A DNA stretch of 64,000 nt. It comes from Sphingomonas aurantiaca (GTDB lineage Bacteria; Pseudomonadota; Alphaproteobacteria; Sphingomonadales; Sphingomonadaceae). Where the stretch lies: the NCBI RefSeq assembly GCF_003050705.1, contig NZ_QAOG01000007.1:170997-234996 (forward strand), written 5' to 3'. The notes under the pieces are model-generated. The model was not told the origin of the DNA and did no database searches. It saw only the letters and a program-made list of their open reading frames with translations. The position numbers were made by a program, and so were the translations under genes. Shown piece after piece: positions 44,626-53,115 of this stretch; the first letter of the stretch is position 1, and every line of letters starts with the position of its first letter.

Positions 44626-44796
44626 ATGCGTTTTCTCCGCTCGCCGGCAGCCATGCCCGTTCTCATCGCCCTGCTGCTTGCAACAGTCACGACAGCTGGA
44701 TTGGCGACGTCGTGGACGCTGTCGATTGTGATGTGGCCTTCCAGTGCGGTTCTTGCCGCAGCCTTGTTTGCGACCTTGATGCAGGACCCCGACTGA
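44626..44796 (+). CDS. Small two-helix membrane protein
   Basis: A 56-residue frame from ATG 44626 (MRFLRSPAAMPVLIALLLAT) contains two hydrophobic segments (MPVLIALLLATVTTAGLATS and LSIVMWPSSAVLAAALFATL) and ends 1 nt before the ClC-CBS gene start. The close spacing suggests translational coupling with the channel. I do not recognise a family. The frame is too short to be sure from composition alone. Confidence 0.5.
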   Translation: MRFLRSPAAMPVLIALLLATVTTAGLATSWTLSIVMWPSSAVLAAALFATLMQDPD

Positions 44797-44797
44797 C

Positions 44798-46576
44798 ATG
44801 GCTTCAGCGCCACTGATCGATAGCACCGCTGGTCCACCTGGCTCTGGTCGGGTAGCGCCATCGTGGCTCCGTAAAGCTTTCCGATCCAGCGAAGCTGCAC
44901 TCATCGTGCTGGCCATCATGATCGGCAGTGCAGCCGGATTGCTTAGTGTCGTCCAGGGCGTGCTCGCACAGACGATGCAGCATCTGCTTTATGCCTTGTC
45001 GCCGGATCAAAGGCTGAGTGCGGCCACGACGATCTCTTACCTCGCTCTACTTGCCCTGCCGGCTGGTGGAGCCGTCCTCGCACTCTTCTCCTGGGTTACT
45101 CATGCTCGCCGGCGCCGGATGGTCGACGCTGTGGAGGCGAACGCCCTTCATGGTGGTCGCATGTCGTGGTCCGACAGCCTCGTTATCTCCGGGCAAACGA
45201 TCCTTTCCAACGGCTTCGGTGCGTCTGTGGGGCTTGAGGCGGCGTATGCGCAGTTGGGAGGGCTCGTCGCCTCGCTCAGCGGCAACTGGTTTGCGTTACG
45301 CAGGTCCGATCTGCGCATCTTGGTCGGCGCCGGAACGGGCGCCGCCATCGCAGGTGCATTCGGGGCTCCATTAGCTGGGGCCTTCTATGCCTTCGAGATC
45401 GTAATCGGGGCTTATACGATATCAGCGCTGGCACCTGTCGCTGCGGCGTGCCTGGCGAGTGTCCTTGTGGCGCAGGCGTTTGGTGCTCAGCCGTATCTGG
45501 TTGCGGCTAATGCAGGCGAACAGATCGAGACGTTCCACTACCTTGTCTATGCCGGGCTTGGGGCTTGCGCCGCTGGCGCTGGGATACTGCTGATGCGGGC
45601 TGTCGCGGAGATGGAAGCAGCGACACGCAAGCTGCCGATACCCTCAATTTGCCGGCCGATATTGGGCGGGCTGCTGCTCATCCCTCTCGCGATGCTCACG
45701 CCACAAATCCTCTCTGCTGGTCACGGCGCCCTCCACCTCAATCTTGAAGCCGACGTATCGCTGCGCTTTCTCGCCGCTATCTTCGTCGTGAAGTGCGCAG
45801 CATCCATCATCTCACTTGGCTTTGGCTTCCGCGGTGGCCTGTTCTTCGCATCCTTGTTCTTAGGCAGCCTACTGGGTCACCTGTTTGCGGGGTCACTCGA
45901 ATGGATGGTCGGATTGCCGGTGATCGACCCGCACAATGCGGCCCTGGTGGGGATGGCCGCATTAGCGGTCGCCGTGGTTGGGGGGCCGATGACAATGGCG
46001 ATGCTAGTCCTTGAGGCGACCCACGACTTCTCCCTCGCCGGCGCGGCCATTGCAGCATCGCTGGTCTCGTCCACCATCGTCCGCGAGCTTTTCGGCTATT
46101 CCTTCTCAACGTGGCGCCTGCATCTCCGGGGCGAAACCATCAAAAGCGCCCGCGATGTCGGCTGGGTCAGGACGCTTACGGCAGGCAAGATGATGCGACG
46201 TGTCGAACGGGCTACGCCGTGCAACACGACGATTGCCGAGTTTCGTCGGGCGTTCCCGCTTGGTTCCACAAGTCGGGTCCTACTCGTCGATGACCACGAA
46301 AATTATGGCGGTATCGTACAGACTGCCAGTGCATTTGCCGAAGAGGTCGATCAGAAGGCAGCGATCGGGTCGCTGGCGATCCACACGGGTCTCGCCCTTA
46401 CACCGGATGCCGACATCAGAAGCGTCATGACTACGTTCGATACCGAAGGGGCGGACGAACTGGCGGTAGTTGGGAGTGACGGTGGGGTTCTCGGCATCCT
46501 CTCCGAGAGCTACGCGCGACGCCGCTACGCAGAGGAACTGGACAAGGCGCAACGTGAGCTATTTGGCGAGAGCTGA
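44798..46576 (+). CDS. ClC-family chloride channel with CBS domains
   Basis: The 592-residue protein is a ClC channel or H+/Cl- antiporter: the gate region reads NGFGASVGLEAAYAQLGG, where the external gating Glu is present, and FGFRGGLFFASLFLGSLLGH is the second filter loop. After about 445 a cytoplasmic region with two CBS-type motifs follows (TAGKMMRRVERATPCNTTIA; TPDADIRSVMTTFDTEGADE), expected to sense nucleotides or ionic strength. It differs from the CLC-F-type gene at 60626. It sits 1 nt after the small membrane gene. Confidence 0.9.
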   Translation: MASAPLIDSTAGPPGSGRVAPSWLRKAFRSSEAALIVLAIMIGSAAGLLSVVQGVLAQTMQHLLYALSPDQRLSAATTISYLALLALPAGGAVLALFSWVTHARRRRMVDAVEANALHGGRMSWSDSLVISGQTILSNGFGASVGLEAAYAQLGGLVASLSGNWFALRRSDLRILVGAGTGAAIAGAFGAPLAGAFYAFEIVIGAYTISALAPVAAACLASVLVAQAFGAQPYLVAANAGEQIETFHYLVYAGLGACAAGAGILLMRAVAEMEAATRKLPIPSICRPILGGLLLIPLAMLTPQILSAGHGALHLNLEADVSLRFLAAIFVVKCAASIISLGFGFRGGLFFASLFLGSLLGHLFAGSLEWMVGLPVIDPHNAALVGMAALAVAVVGGPMTMAMLVLEATHDFSLAGAAIAASLVSSTIVRELFGYSFSTWRLHLRGETIKSARDVGWVRTLTAGKMMRRVERATPCNTTIAEFRRAFPLGSTSRVLLVDDHENYGGIVQTASAFAEEVDQKAAIGSLAIHTGLALTPDADIRSVMTTFDTEGADELAVVGSDGGVLGILSESYARRRYAEELDKAQRELFGES

Positions 46577-46680
46577 TCCCGGCTTAGGCACGTACCATGT
46601 TCCCTCGACAAATTCGGCGTTTAGCTGACTTTCCCGCAGTTACAACAGCGGCAAGCCGGGTGAGATGCGGGTCGAACTCG

Positions 46681-46690
46681 CCCCCCCCCC
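46681..46690 (+). repeat. Homopolymer tract of ten C
   Basis: Ten consecutive C bases lie 51 bp upstream of the preferred start of the serine-hydrolase gene. It is the longest single-base run noticed in the window. Such tracts can slip and alter promoter spacing or, if translation starts farther upstream at ATG 46597, the reading frame. This could also be an error-prone site for sequencing. Confidence 0.6.
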
Positions 46691-46740
46691 AGTTTCGCTG
46701 TGTACAGAGTTGGCTAAAAGACCCTGAAAGGGAAGTTGCA

Positions 46741-47829
46741 TTGTCATTTGCTTTACTGTGTCGTCGCGTTGGTATCATTGCAGGTTTATCTGTTGTTGAA
46801 GCGTGTGTTCCGGCAGGGCGGTACCCTGTAACGCCCGTATCCCTGCCGATCACGGTACAGACCACCACACCCGCCCGAACACCGCCCAAGCCTGTGCAAA
46901 CGCGAGCCCAACCATCAGCCAACTTGCTTAACGCGGTACAGGCGCTTGGCATAAGTTTCAAAGGCGACGTTGGCATCAGCGTCCGCGACATTGACGAGGG
47001 GTGGGTTGTTGCCTGGGAGGGCAACAACCCTCGACCCCAGCAGAGCGTGAGCAAGTTTTGGGTTGCGATCGCGGTCATGGACGCGGTGGATCGGGGTCGC
47101 TTATCGCTGACCGATCCAGTAACCGTTACACGATCCGACCTTACTGTATTTCATCAGCCTATCCGGGCATTTGTTGGCAAAGACGGCTACAGGACAACGA
47201 TCGGTGACTTGCTTCGCGGGGCAATGACTCGCAGCGACAACACTTGCAACGATGTGCTACTTTGGCGCATCGGTGGACCTGCCGCAATCAACCGCATGTT
47301 GGACGAGAAGGGGATTGCAGGCGTCGGGTTCGGCCCTGGAGAAAGGCAGTTGCAGGCGCGTACCGCTGGACTGGAATGGCGACCGGAGTGGGCCGGAGGT
47401 TGGGGATTCCTGCAAGCCCGTGCAGCTATGACCTACGAAGCGCGCGACAAGGCGTTGCGCCGCTATCTGTCTGATCCGCTCGACGGTGCATCTGCCAATG
47501 GCGTGACGCTAGGGCTATCTCTACTGGCTCAAGGCAAACTCTTGAGCGCTCAATCGACCACCTCGTTACTAACACTCATGCGGTCCAGCAAGACCGGTCC
47601 TCTGCGCTTAAAGTCGGGCCTCCGTCCTGGTTGGACGCTCGCGCACAAGACAGGGACGGGTCAGGATCTGGGCACTCTCTCGACCGGCTACAACGACGTG
47701 GGTTTGCTCGTTGCTCCCGATGGGCATCGCTATGCGGTCGCCGTCATGATCGCCAGCACGCGCCAACCCATACCGGTGCGGATGCGGCTCATGGGCAATG
47801 TCACGCGCGCGATTGTGGCAAATCGCTAA
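46741..47829 (+). CDS. Class A beta-lactamase-like exported serine hydrolase
   Basis: I prefer TTG 46741, which gives 362 residues and a signal-like start (SFALLCRRVGIIAGLSVVEA); ATG 46597 in the same frame would add an unlikely 48 residues. The penicillin-binding fold motifs are all present: SxxK at 102-105 (QQSVSKFW), SDN at 165-167 (MTRSDNTCND) and KTG at 303-305 (AHKTGTGQ). The Glu166-type omega-loop motif of true class A beta-lactamases was not found; LEWRPEWAGG stands in its place. It may be a D,D-peptidase or esterase. A role in resistance is not established. Upstream lies the ten-C tract. Confidence 0.75.
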   Translation: MSFALLCRRVGIIAGLSVVEACVPAGRYPVTPVSLPITVQTTTPARTPPKPVQTRAQPSANLLNAVQALGISFKGDVGISVRDIDEGWVVAWEGNNPRPQQSVSKFWVAIAVMDAVDRGRLSLTDPVTVTRSDLTVFHQPIRAFVGKDGYRTTIGDLLRGAMTRSDNTCNDVLLWRIGGPAAINRMLDEKGIAGVGFGPGERQLQARTAGLEWRPEWAGGWGFLQARAAMTYEARDKALRRYLSDPLDGASANGVTLGLSLLAQGKLLSAQSTTSLLTLMRSSKTGPLRLKSGLRPGWTLAHKTGTGQDLGTLSTGYNDVGLLVAPDGHRYAVAVMIASTRQPIPVRMRLMGNVTRAIVANR

Positions 47830-48112
47830 TCGATAATCGCTCAATGTCCGCAGCCTGGAGGAGCGTTATTGTGTGGGCTCAGGCCATATGCTTATACATT
47901 CGCGCCTTTTTCTGATGCTACGTCAAATAATACCCGTGCTGAAGTGAAGGATGTACTTGAAGAGACTACGACTAGCCGGACTAGTGCTAAGACGAACTAG
48001 CCGATTTAGAGTTTCCGATGTCACAGTAATGGCTCACGATGAGCAGGCAATTATTGTTGCCTGAAAAGTACGAATTTATAAAAGCAGGTAGATATCAAAT
48101 AAACATGCGATC

Positions 48113-49243
48113 CTATTTACCTACCTGCCAGCTTACCTTGTAGGTAACTCGAAAGCCGTCGTGATCCGAAAATCTGGGACTGCGCTCCGAGCCATCGAAA
48201 AGAGCCTCGACGCGCACAGGTATGACATCGACGGCGGAACCGCTCTCGAATAGTTGGAGGTCTTGCGTATCCATCCACGGTTCATCACCGTCCCAAGATA
48301 TGCGGACATCGCATGGTAGCGGATTATCGATGCAATATTCCTGCACGATCTCGAACGGCTCGGTAACGTTGCGGAAGCGTTCGAACCGTATCGCCGAACT
48401 CTTCATATTGAAGTCGCCGCCAAGAATCGTCGGAATGTTCGGGTCCCCGACAGCGGAAATGAAATAGCCCAACTCTTCGACCTGAAGGCGATGCGCACGG
48501 GCATGTCGCCGTGGCGGTACCCGAGAAGACCTCTGCGAATTGAGATGCGTGTTAAACAGATTGATTGTGCCTGGGACACCGGGAATAGCCATACGTGCAT
48601 ACAGCATACCCTTATTGCTGAGGCAGTCGAGGCCTGCACATCGACGCTTGCCAAACGGCTCCGAGTGCGTTTCGATAATTGGGTATCGACTGAGAATGGA
48701 CAGGCCTGATCCGACCAGATGCAGGCCAAGCTCCCCCTTCTTCCACCGGTACGGACCAGGCATCTTGTCGTTGACAGGCAAATTCTTAGATTGTGTTCGG
48801 GACGGGCCAGAAACCATGTTCGGGTAGCCAAGGCCCTGAACGGCGTTGACTGCCGCCTTGCTAAACATCTCCTGCACCATGATCACGTCCGGTTCGGTGC
48901 CTTGTCTCATCATGTGCTTGAGTGCAGCGTTAATCTTCACCAGAGATCCGGCGCGCTTCCCACGAGCCGGCCAGCCAAGTCCTTCAATGTTGAAGGTCAG
49001 AACGTCGAACGTAGTGCTAGCGCGCAGACCATCGGCTGACACAGCGATTGCGTGCCCACCTGTTGCGCAGGACTGCATCAGGGGAGGAGGCAGCGCGACA
49101 CAGCTTGCTGTACCGGTCACAAAAGCGAGCGTCGAAAGACGGCATACCATCGACCACGGCAATACAGCTGTTTCTCGTGACTTAGTGAAGAGCATTAGGT
49201 GCCGGTCTCTGCGAACCTGAGCGCGGTAACGCAAGTGCTTCAT
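48113..49243 (-). CDS. Exported endonuclease/exonuclease/phosphatase-family protein
   Basis: The 376-residue frame encodes an EEP-fold hydrolase: FDVLTFNIEGLGW, DVIMVQEMF with the metal-binding Glu, NLFNTHLNSQ, GGDFNM and the terminal FSDHDGFRV with the catalytic His. The family includes sphingomyelinases, DNases and inositol phosphatases. A start at ATG 49150 would give a lipoprotein signal (MVCRLSTLAFVTGTASC), so the mature protein may be anchored to the membrane; the longer start 49243 is listed because a better ribosome-binding site was not found. It is in isolation, with AT-rich flanks. Confidence 0.85.
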   Translation of the reverse strand: MKHLRYRAQVRRDRHLMLFTKSRETAVLPWSMVCRLSTLAFVTGTASCVALPPPLMQSCATGGHAIAVSADGLRASTTFDVLTFNIEGLGWPARGKRAGSLVKINAALKHMMRQGTEPDVIMVQEMFSKAAVNAVQGLGYPNMVSGPSRTQSKNLPVNDKMPGPYRWKKGELGLHLVGSGLSILSRYPIIETHSEPFGKRRCAGLDCLSNKGMLYARMAIPGVPGTINLFNTHLNSQRSSRVPPRRHARAHRLQVEELGYFISAVGDPNIPTILGGDFNMKSSAIRFERFRNVTEPFEIVQEYCIDNPLPCDVRISWDGDEPWMDTQDLQLFESGSAVDVIPVRVEALFDGSERSPRFSDHDGFRVTYKVSWQVGK

Positions 49244-49398
49244 TCGTTTGCCTATGTTCGTGCGGAAGCAGGATTAACGAATGACGTGCATCGCAGATCG
49301 CAGCGGTCTCCGCCGATTGCATGACGCATTACAAAGCGCCTACGCAACGTCCTGATTGCCGGCAATCAGGAGGGTGGTGCTGACCACTGCCGGCTGGG

Positions 49399-50712
49399 TT
49401 ACTCTGTACGCAAGCTATCTTCGAGGATCAGCCGCTCGTGCGCCAACGCCGCCTGGCTGATTAACGTGCTAAACAAGACCCCTCGATCGGCCCTGATTGG
49501 ATCACGCCCATCAGAACGAACGAAAGCCAAAACTGCCAGAGTCCCAAGTGACGTCCGCAAAGGCTCAACCCGCCACTCCGCAGAAGCAATATTTGTCGTC
49601 CCACGACCTGCCGATACGCCATGCTCCCAACACCAATCCAGGGCTGCTTGATCGATCGGGCCCCAAGAAAGTGGATCCATTGTTGCGTCGACAAGTTCCA
49701 AACGTCCACCGCGTTCGCGGAAAACGGCAACGTCGGCCTTCAGCACGCTGCTGAACTCGTCACAGACTGCACCAGCCGTCTCTTTCCAATTTGCTGCACG
49801 AGCAAGGACCTGAGCAAAGGATGCGATGCGGGCATTCTCTTTCGCGCTGCGGTCACTCAAGGCAACCCGGCTCCGGAGCGCTTGCGTTACCCAGCTGGTA
49901 TAGACTGCGACCGCCAGTAACGATGCCAGCGTCAAGAATATGATGGGTGTTGTCGGTTCGAAGTGAAAACGAGGCTGAAGCAAGAAAAAATCGAAGCCCA
50001 GCACTGACGCCGTGGTCGCGGTGAGGGCTGGACCGATCCCGAAGCGGGCGGCCGCAGCGATCACAGGAAACAAGAACAGAAGGTTCAGCGGTCGCCCGCC
50101 GATCAACAGGCTTGCCAGCTCTGCAAGACAGAGCGTGATGGCGACGAGGCCTAAGGCGAATAGATGATGGCGTAGGTTGGGCTCTGATGGGAGCGATGCC
50201 TCTGCATCTGCTCCATCAAAGGCTGATGCGGGCGCGGTCGCTGGCGCGATATGGACCGTCACCGAAGGTAACCGCTCCTGTACCAACGATATCATCGACC
50301 GTTGAAACCAGCGGCGCTTAGGTTCGGATGTTGGGGCTCCGATGACGAGATGCTCAACGGGTGAACCTGCAAGATGTGCAACCAAGCCGCTTGCTACGTC
50401 GTCGTCGGGTTCGTTGCTGACTGTCGCCCCCCGACGCAAAGCCAGCGCTAACGCGTCGGCTGCTCTTCGTGCGATGGCGGGATCGCGAGCCGATCGAGGC
50501 GTCTCGATGAACACCGCGTGCCAGCTCGCACTCAGCGCCTTGGCCAGATCCGCAGCTAGTTCAACGACCCGCTCTCCGCTTCCCGATCCGCTTACTGCTG
50601 CAAGAATACGGGTTTCCGCCACCTCCTCAACCTTGAGCGAGGCATCTTTGGCGTTCAATCCAGACTCGTCGTGAAGGATCATGTGACAAACAGCTTTATG
50701 TTCAATTGCCAC
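49399..50712 (-). CDS. KdpD-like sensor protein lacking the kinase domain
   Basis: The 437-residue protein starts at GTG 50712 (or ATG 50682). It has a Usp-like domain (about 33-150, TRILAAVSGSGSGERVVELA), a DUF4118 four-helix membrane block (about 185-275, LRHHLFALGLVAITLCLAEL) and a GAF-like domain (about 300-430). These are the central sensory parts of the K+-sensing kinase KdpD. The N-terminal KdpD domain and the C-terminal HisKA and HATPase are missing: the protein stops at ERLILEDSLRTE, where the dimerisation helix would begin. It lies 4 nt after the gene at 50717 and no kdpFABC or kdpE lies near. Confidence 0.85.
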   Translation of the reverse strand: MAIEHKAVCHMILHDESGLNAKDASLKVEEVAETRILAAVSGSGSGERVVELAADLAKALSASWHAVFIETPRSARDPAIARRAADALALALRRGATVSNEPDDDVASGLVAHLAGSPVEHLVIGAPTSEPKRRWFQRSMISLVQERLPSVTVHIAPATAPASAFDGADAEASLPSEPNLRHHLFALGLVAITLCLAELASLLIGGRPLNLLFLFPVIAAAARFGIGPALTATTASVLGFDFFLLQPRFHFEPTTPIIFLTLASLLAVAVYTSWVTQALRSRVALSDRSAKENARIASFAQVLARAANWKETAGAVCDEFSSVLKADVAVFRERGGRLELVDATMDPLSWGPIDQAALDWCWEHGVSAGRGTTNIASAEWRVEPLRTSLGTLAVLAFVRSDGRDPIRADRGVLFSTLISQAALAHERLILEDSLRTE

Positions 50713-50716
50713 AATC

Positions 50717-51619
50717 TCACGTTCTGTTCGCCGACGGCCAGGTCGCTATCGTTTCCTTTGTCGACGGGTTCTCGATGGCGACATCGTCGAAGCTTACGGC
50801 AACGAGGCATACCGGACGCTGGTCCTTGCCCGCCGGCTGACGGCACCGAACTGTCGATCCGTCGGGAAAGCGGGCTATGCGCCCGGAGAGGCGGACGCGC
50901 AGGCCTTGATCGATCTTGAGATCGGTCTCAGTTATCTGACGTACGCTCTCATAGGGCTTGCCCCCGCGTCTCGCGCTCCTCGCCCCATCATCGGAAAGCA
51001 CTTCCGCCAAACCGAGCGTCTGGCCCGGAAGCGTAACAGCATCGATGCCGAGTGGGGCGACGGGCAGCGAACCGGACTCGCAGGTCTCGCGCGATGACCA
51101 CGGTCGCGCAATCCAGAAGCCCTCGATAGCCTCTTTCCGATTGGCCGAAGGCGTGGCGTTTGCAACGCTTGATGGCGGTTCCTCCAGCCACTCGCTAGCA
51201 TCGAATACAGCCGGTGTTACCGACACTCTGAGTGAGGATGACTTAGCGTCGTAGCGCCATTGGAATGCCTCGCGACTGTCTTCGCTCACCGGACCATCGC
51301 AACCGAACGGTAAGTCGACCTCAAACCGCAAACCCTCGGCAGCGGACGCCATCTCTGGAAGTTGCGCTCCTGACGAAGTGGCGTCTGCCGCAGCGTTGGC
51401 AATCGCGATCATATCGCTGCGTGCCAGAATATTGGCGGCAGGCGCTTCGGGAACGGGCAGTTTTTTTGCGACCGGCACAGGCTCCGAACTTGCGACTGGC
51501 GGCGGAGGTAAGGGTGCGGTGCTCCGCCCTAGGAGAAACCCGCCCCCGCCTAACAGAACGATCGCTGCGGCCGAGCCGGCAACGACAAGGCGACTTGTAC
51601 GGGGGGTTGGCTCGAGCAT
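50717..51619 (-). CDS. Hypothetical membrane-anchored periplasmic protein
   Basis: The 300-residue protein has one N-terminal helix (RLVVAGSAAAIVLLGGGGFL), a Pro-rich linker (TAPLPPPPVASSEPVPVAKK) and a periplasmic globular domain with Cys at several positions (LPFGCDGPVSED; ETCESGS; TVRCRQPAGKDQRPVCL). No family is recognised. The stop is 4 nt before the start of the KdpD-like sensor, and they are almost certainly co-transcribed, so it may give a periplasmic input to it. Its 5' end faces the SLC13 gene at 51715. Confidence 0.75.
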   Translation of the reverse strand: MLEPTPRTSRLVVAGSAAAIVLLGGGGFLLGRSTAPLPPPPVASSEPVPVAKKLPVPEAPAANILARSDMIAIANAAADATSSGAQLPEMASAAEGLRFEVDLPFGCDGPVSEDSREAFQWRYDAKSSSLRVSVTPAVFDASEWLEEPPSSVANATPSANRKEAIEGFWIARPWSSRETCESGSLPVAPLGIDAVTLPGQTLGLAEVLSDDGARSARRGGKPYESVRQITETDLKIDQGLRVRLSGRIARFPDGSTVRCRQPAGKDQRPVCLVAVSFDDVAIENPSTKETIATWPSANRT

Positions 51620-51714
51620 TGCGGAACTGTAGCAAATTTCTCACGATCCTCCATACCGCGTGGCATGAGGGTTACTTTGCAAAGCACTGGCTTCTGGTTA
51701 CCGCTGGGGCGGTT

Positions 51715-53016
51715 ATGACGCTCGACCAGATCGTTACACTGCTTGTACTGGGTTGCGTCGTCGCGGCGCTCATCTGGGACAAGGTGCGTGCGGATGTTGT
51801 AGCGCTAGCGGGCGCGGCCGTTTTGCTTATGGCGGGCGTGGTTCGCCCGATCGACGTTCAGGGCGCCTTTGCTAGCCCCGCTATCATCGCACTCGCCTCG
51901 CTTTTCGTCATTTCCTATGCGCTTGAACTGTCGGGATTGCTTGATCGTGCGATCGAAGCTGCCGTCGCGATGTGCCGTCGTTTAGGCGGCACGGGGGTCT
52001 GGCTATTGCTAGGTATTGCCGGGCTCTTTTCCAGCGTGTTGAACAGCACCCCGATCGTCGTGCTGACCGCCCCCGTCGTCAAGGACGTCGCGGCGAGCCT
52101 GCAACTGCCGGCCAAGCGCTACCTGATGCCGCTATCCTACATCACGATCCTCGGCGGATGCTGCACATTGTTGGGCACGTCGACCAACCTCCTGGTCGAC
52201 GACATGGCGCGCATCGCCGGTCAAAGCCGCTTCGGCATCTTCGAGATCACGCCCGTGGGTGTGCCCGTTGCGTTGGTTGGCGGACTCTATCTACTGCTAT
52301 TCAGCGGCAGATTAATGGGCACGCGGATGCTGGACCCAACCGATGGGCATCCGGATGCGACTATCAATGTTGCTGGCGGGCAAGTCGGGGACGCCGAGGT
52401 GTTTGCCGAGCGTCGTCCGTTGCAGCCCGTCAAGGCTGCCATCGCGCTTGGGACGTTCGTCGGCGCGATCCTGCTCGCCGCCCTCAACGTCGCACCGATC
52501 GCCGCAACGGCATTTGCAGGAGCAGTGTTACTGATCTTGCTACGTGTCATCTCGGCCGATCAAGCCTATGGGGGCCTTCGACCTCAGATCCTCATTCTCA
52601 TTGCTGGGATGGTAGTCTTGGGGATCGCGATGGCGCAAAGCGGGCTCGCGAGTGCCGCCACCACAAAGCTTATTGCCACTCTCGAGGGCGTCAGTCCGTT
52701 AACTGCTCTCATCGTGCTCTATGGCCTGACGATGGTTCTGACCGAGTTGCTCTCGAACGCCACCGTGGCGGTGTTGGTCACACCGGTCGCAGTGGCATTG
52801 GCGGAGAGTCTCGGGGTAAACCCTCGCCCCTTCCTTGTTGTAGTCATGATCGCCGGCAGTGCCTCCTTTGCGACCCCATTCGGCTATCAGACGAACGTCA
52901 TCGTATATCAACTAGGCCGCTATCGATACACGGACTTCCTTCGCGTGGGACTTCCGCTCAATCTTCTTACCGCTATCGTCGCGATCACCACTACGTGTGT
53001 GTTCTTCCCGTTCTGA
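51715..53016 (+). CDS. SLC13-type permease without TrkA-C domains
   Basis: From ATG 51715 (MTLDQIVTLLVLGCVVAALI) the 433-residue protein has the same SLC13/ArsB-like fold as the gene at 42725 but without the cytoplasmic TrkA-C insert. Family hairpins include LNSTPIVVLTAPVVKDVA, GCCTLLGTSTNLLVDD and SFATPFGYQTNVIVYQLGRY. The longer upstream frame has no merit as it overlaps the divergent gene. The substrate is not predictable. Confidence 0.87.
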   Translation: MTLDQIVTLLVLGCVVAALIWDKVRADVVALAGAAVLLMAGVVRPIDVQGAFASPAIIALASLFVISYALELSGLLDRAIEAAVAMCRRLGGTGVWLLLGIAGLFSSVLNSTPIVVLTAPVVKDVAASLQLPAKRYLMPLSYITILGGCCTLLGTSTNLLVDDMARIAGQSRFGIFEITPVGVPVALVGGLYLLLFSGRLMGTRMLDPTDGHPDATINVAGGQVGDAEVFAERRPLQPVKAAIALGTFVGAILLAALNVAPIAATAFAGAVLLILLRVISADQAYGGLRPQILILIAGMVVLGIAMAQSGLASAATTKLIATLEGVSPLTALIVLYGLTMVLTELLSNATVAVLVTPVAVALAESLGVNPRPFLVVVMIAGSASFATPFGYQTNVIVYQLGRYRYTDFLRVGLPLNLLTAIVAITTTCVFFPF

Positions 53017-53115
53017 TCCATGCTCAGTACCGCCCCTAAATTACCGCCATGGTTAGATTGCAATGGGGCGGCTACCAGCTGTGAATGACGCTGTGATCGC
53101 CGCCATGATTGTCGG

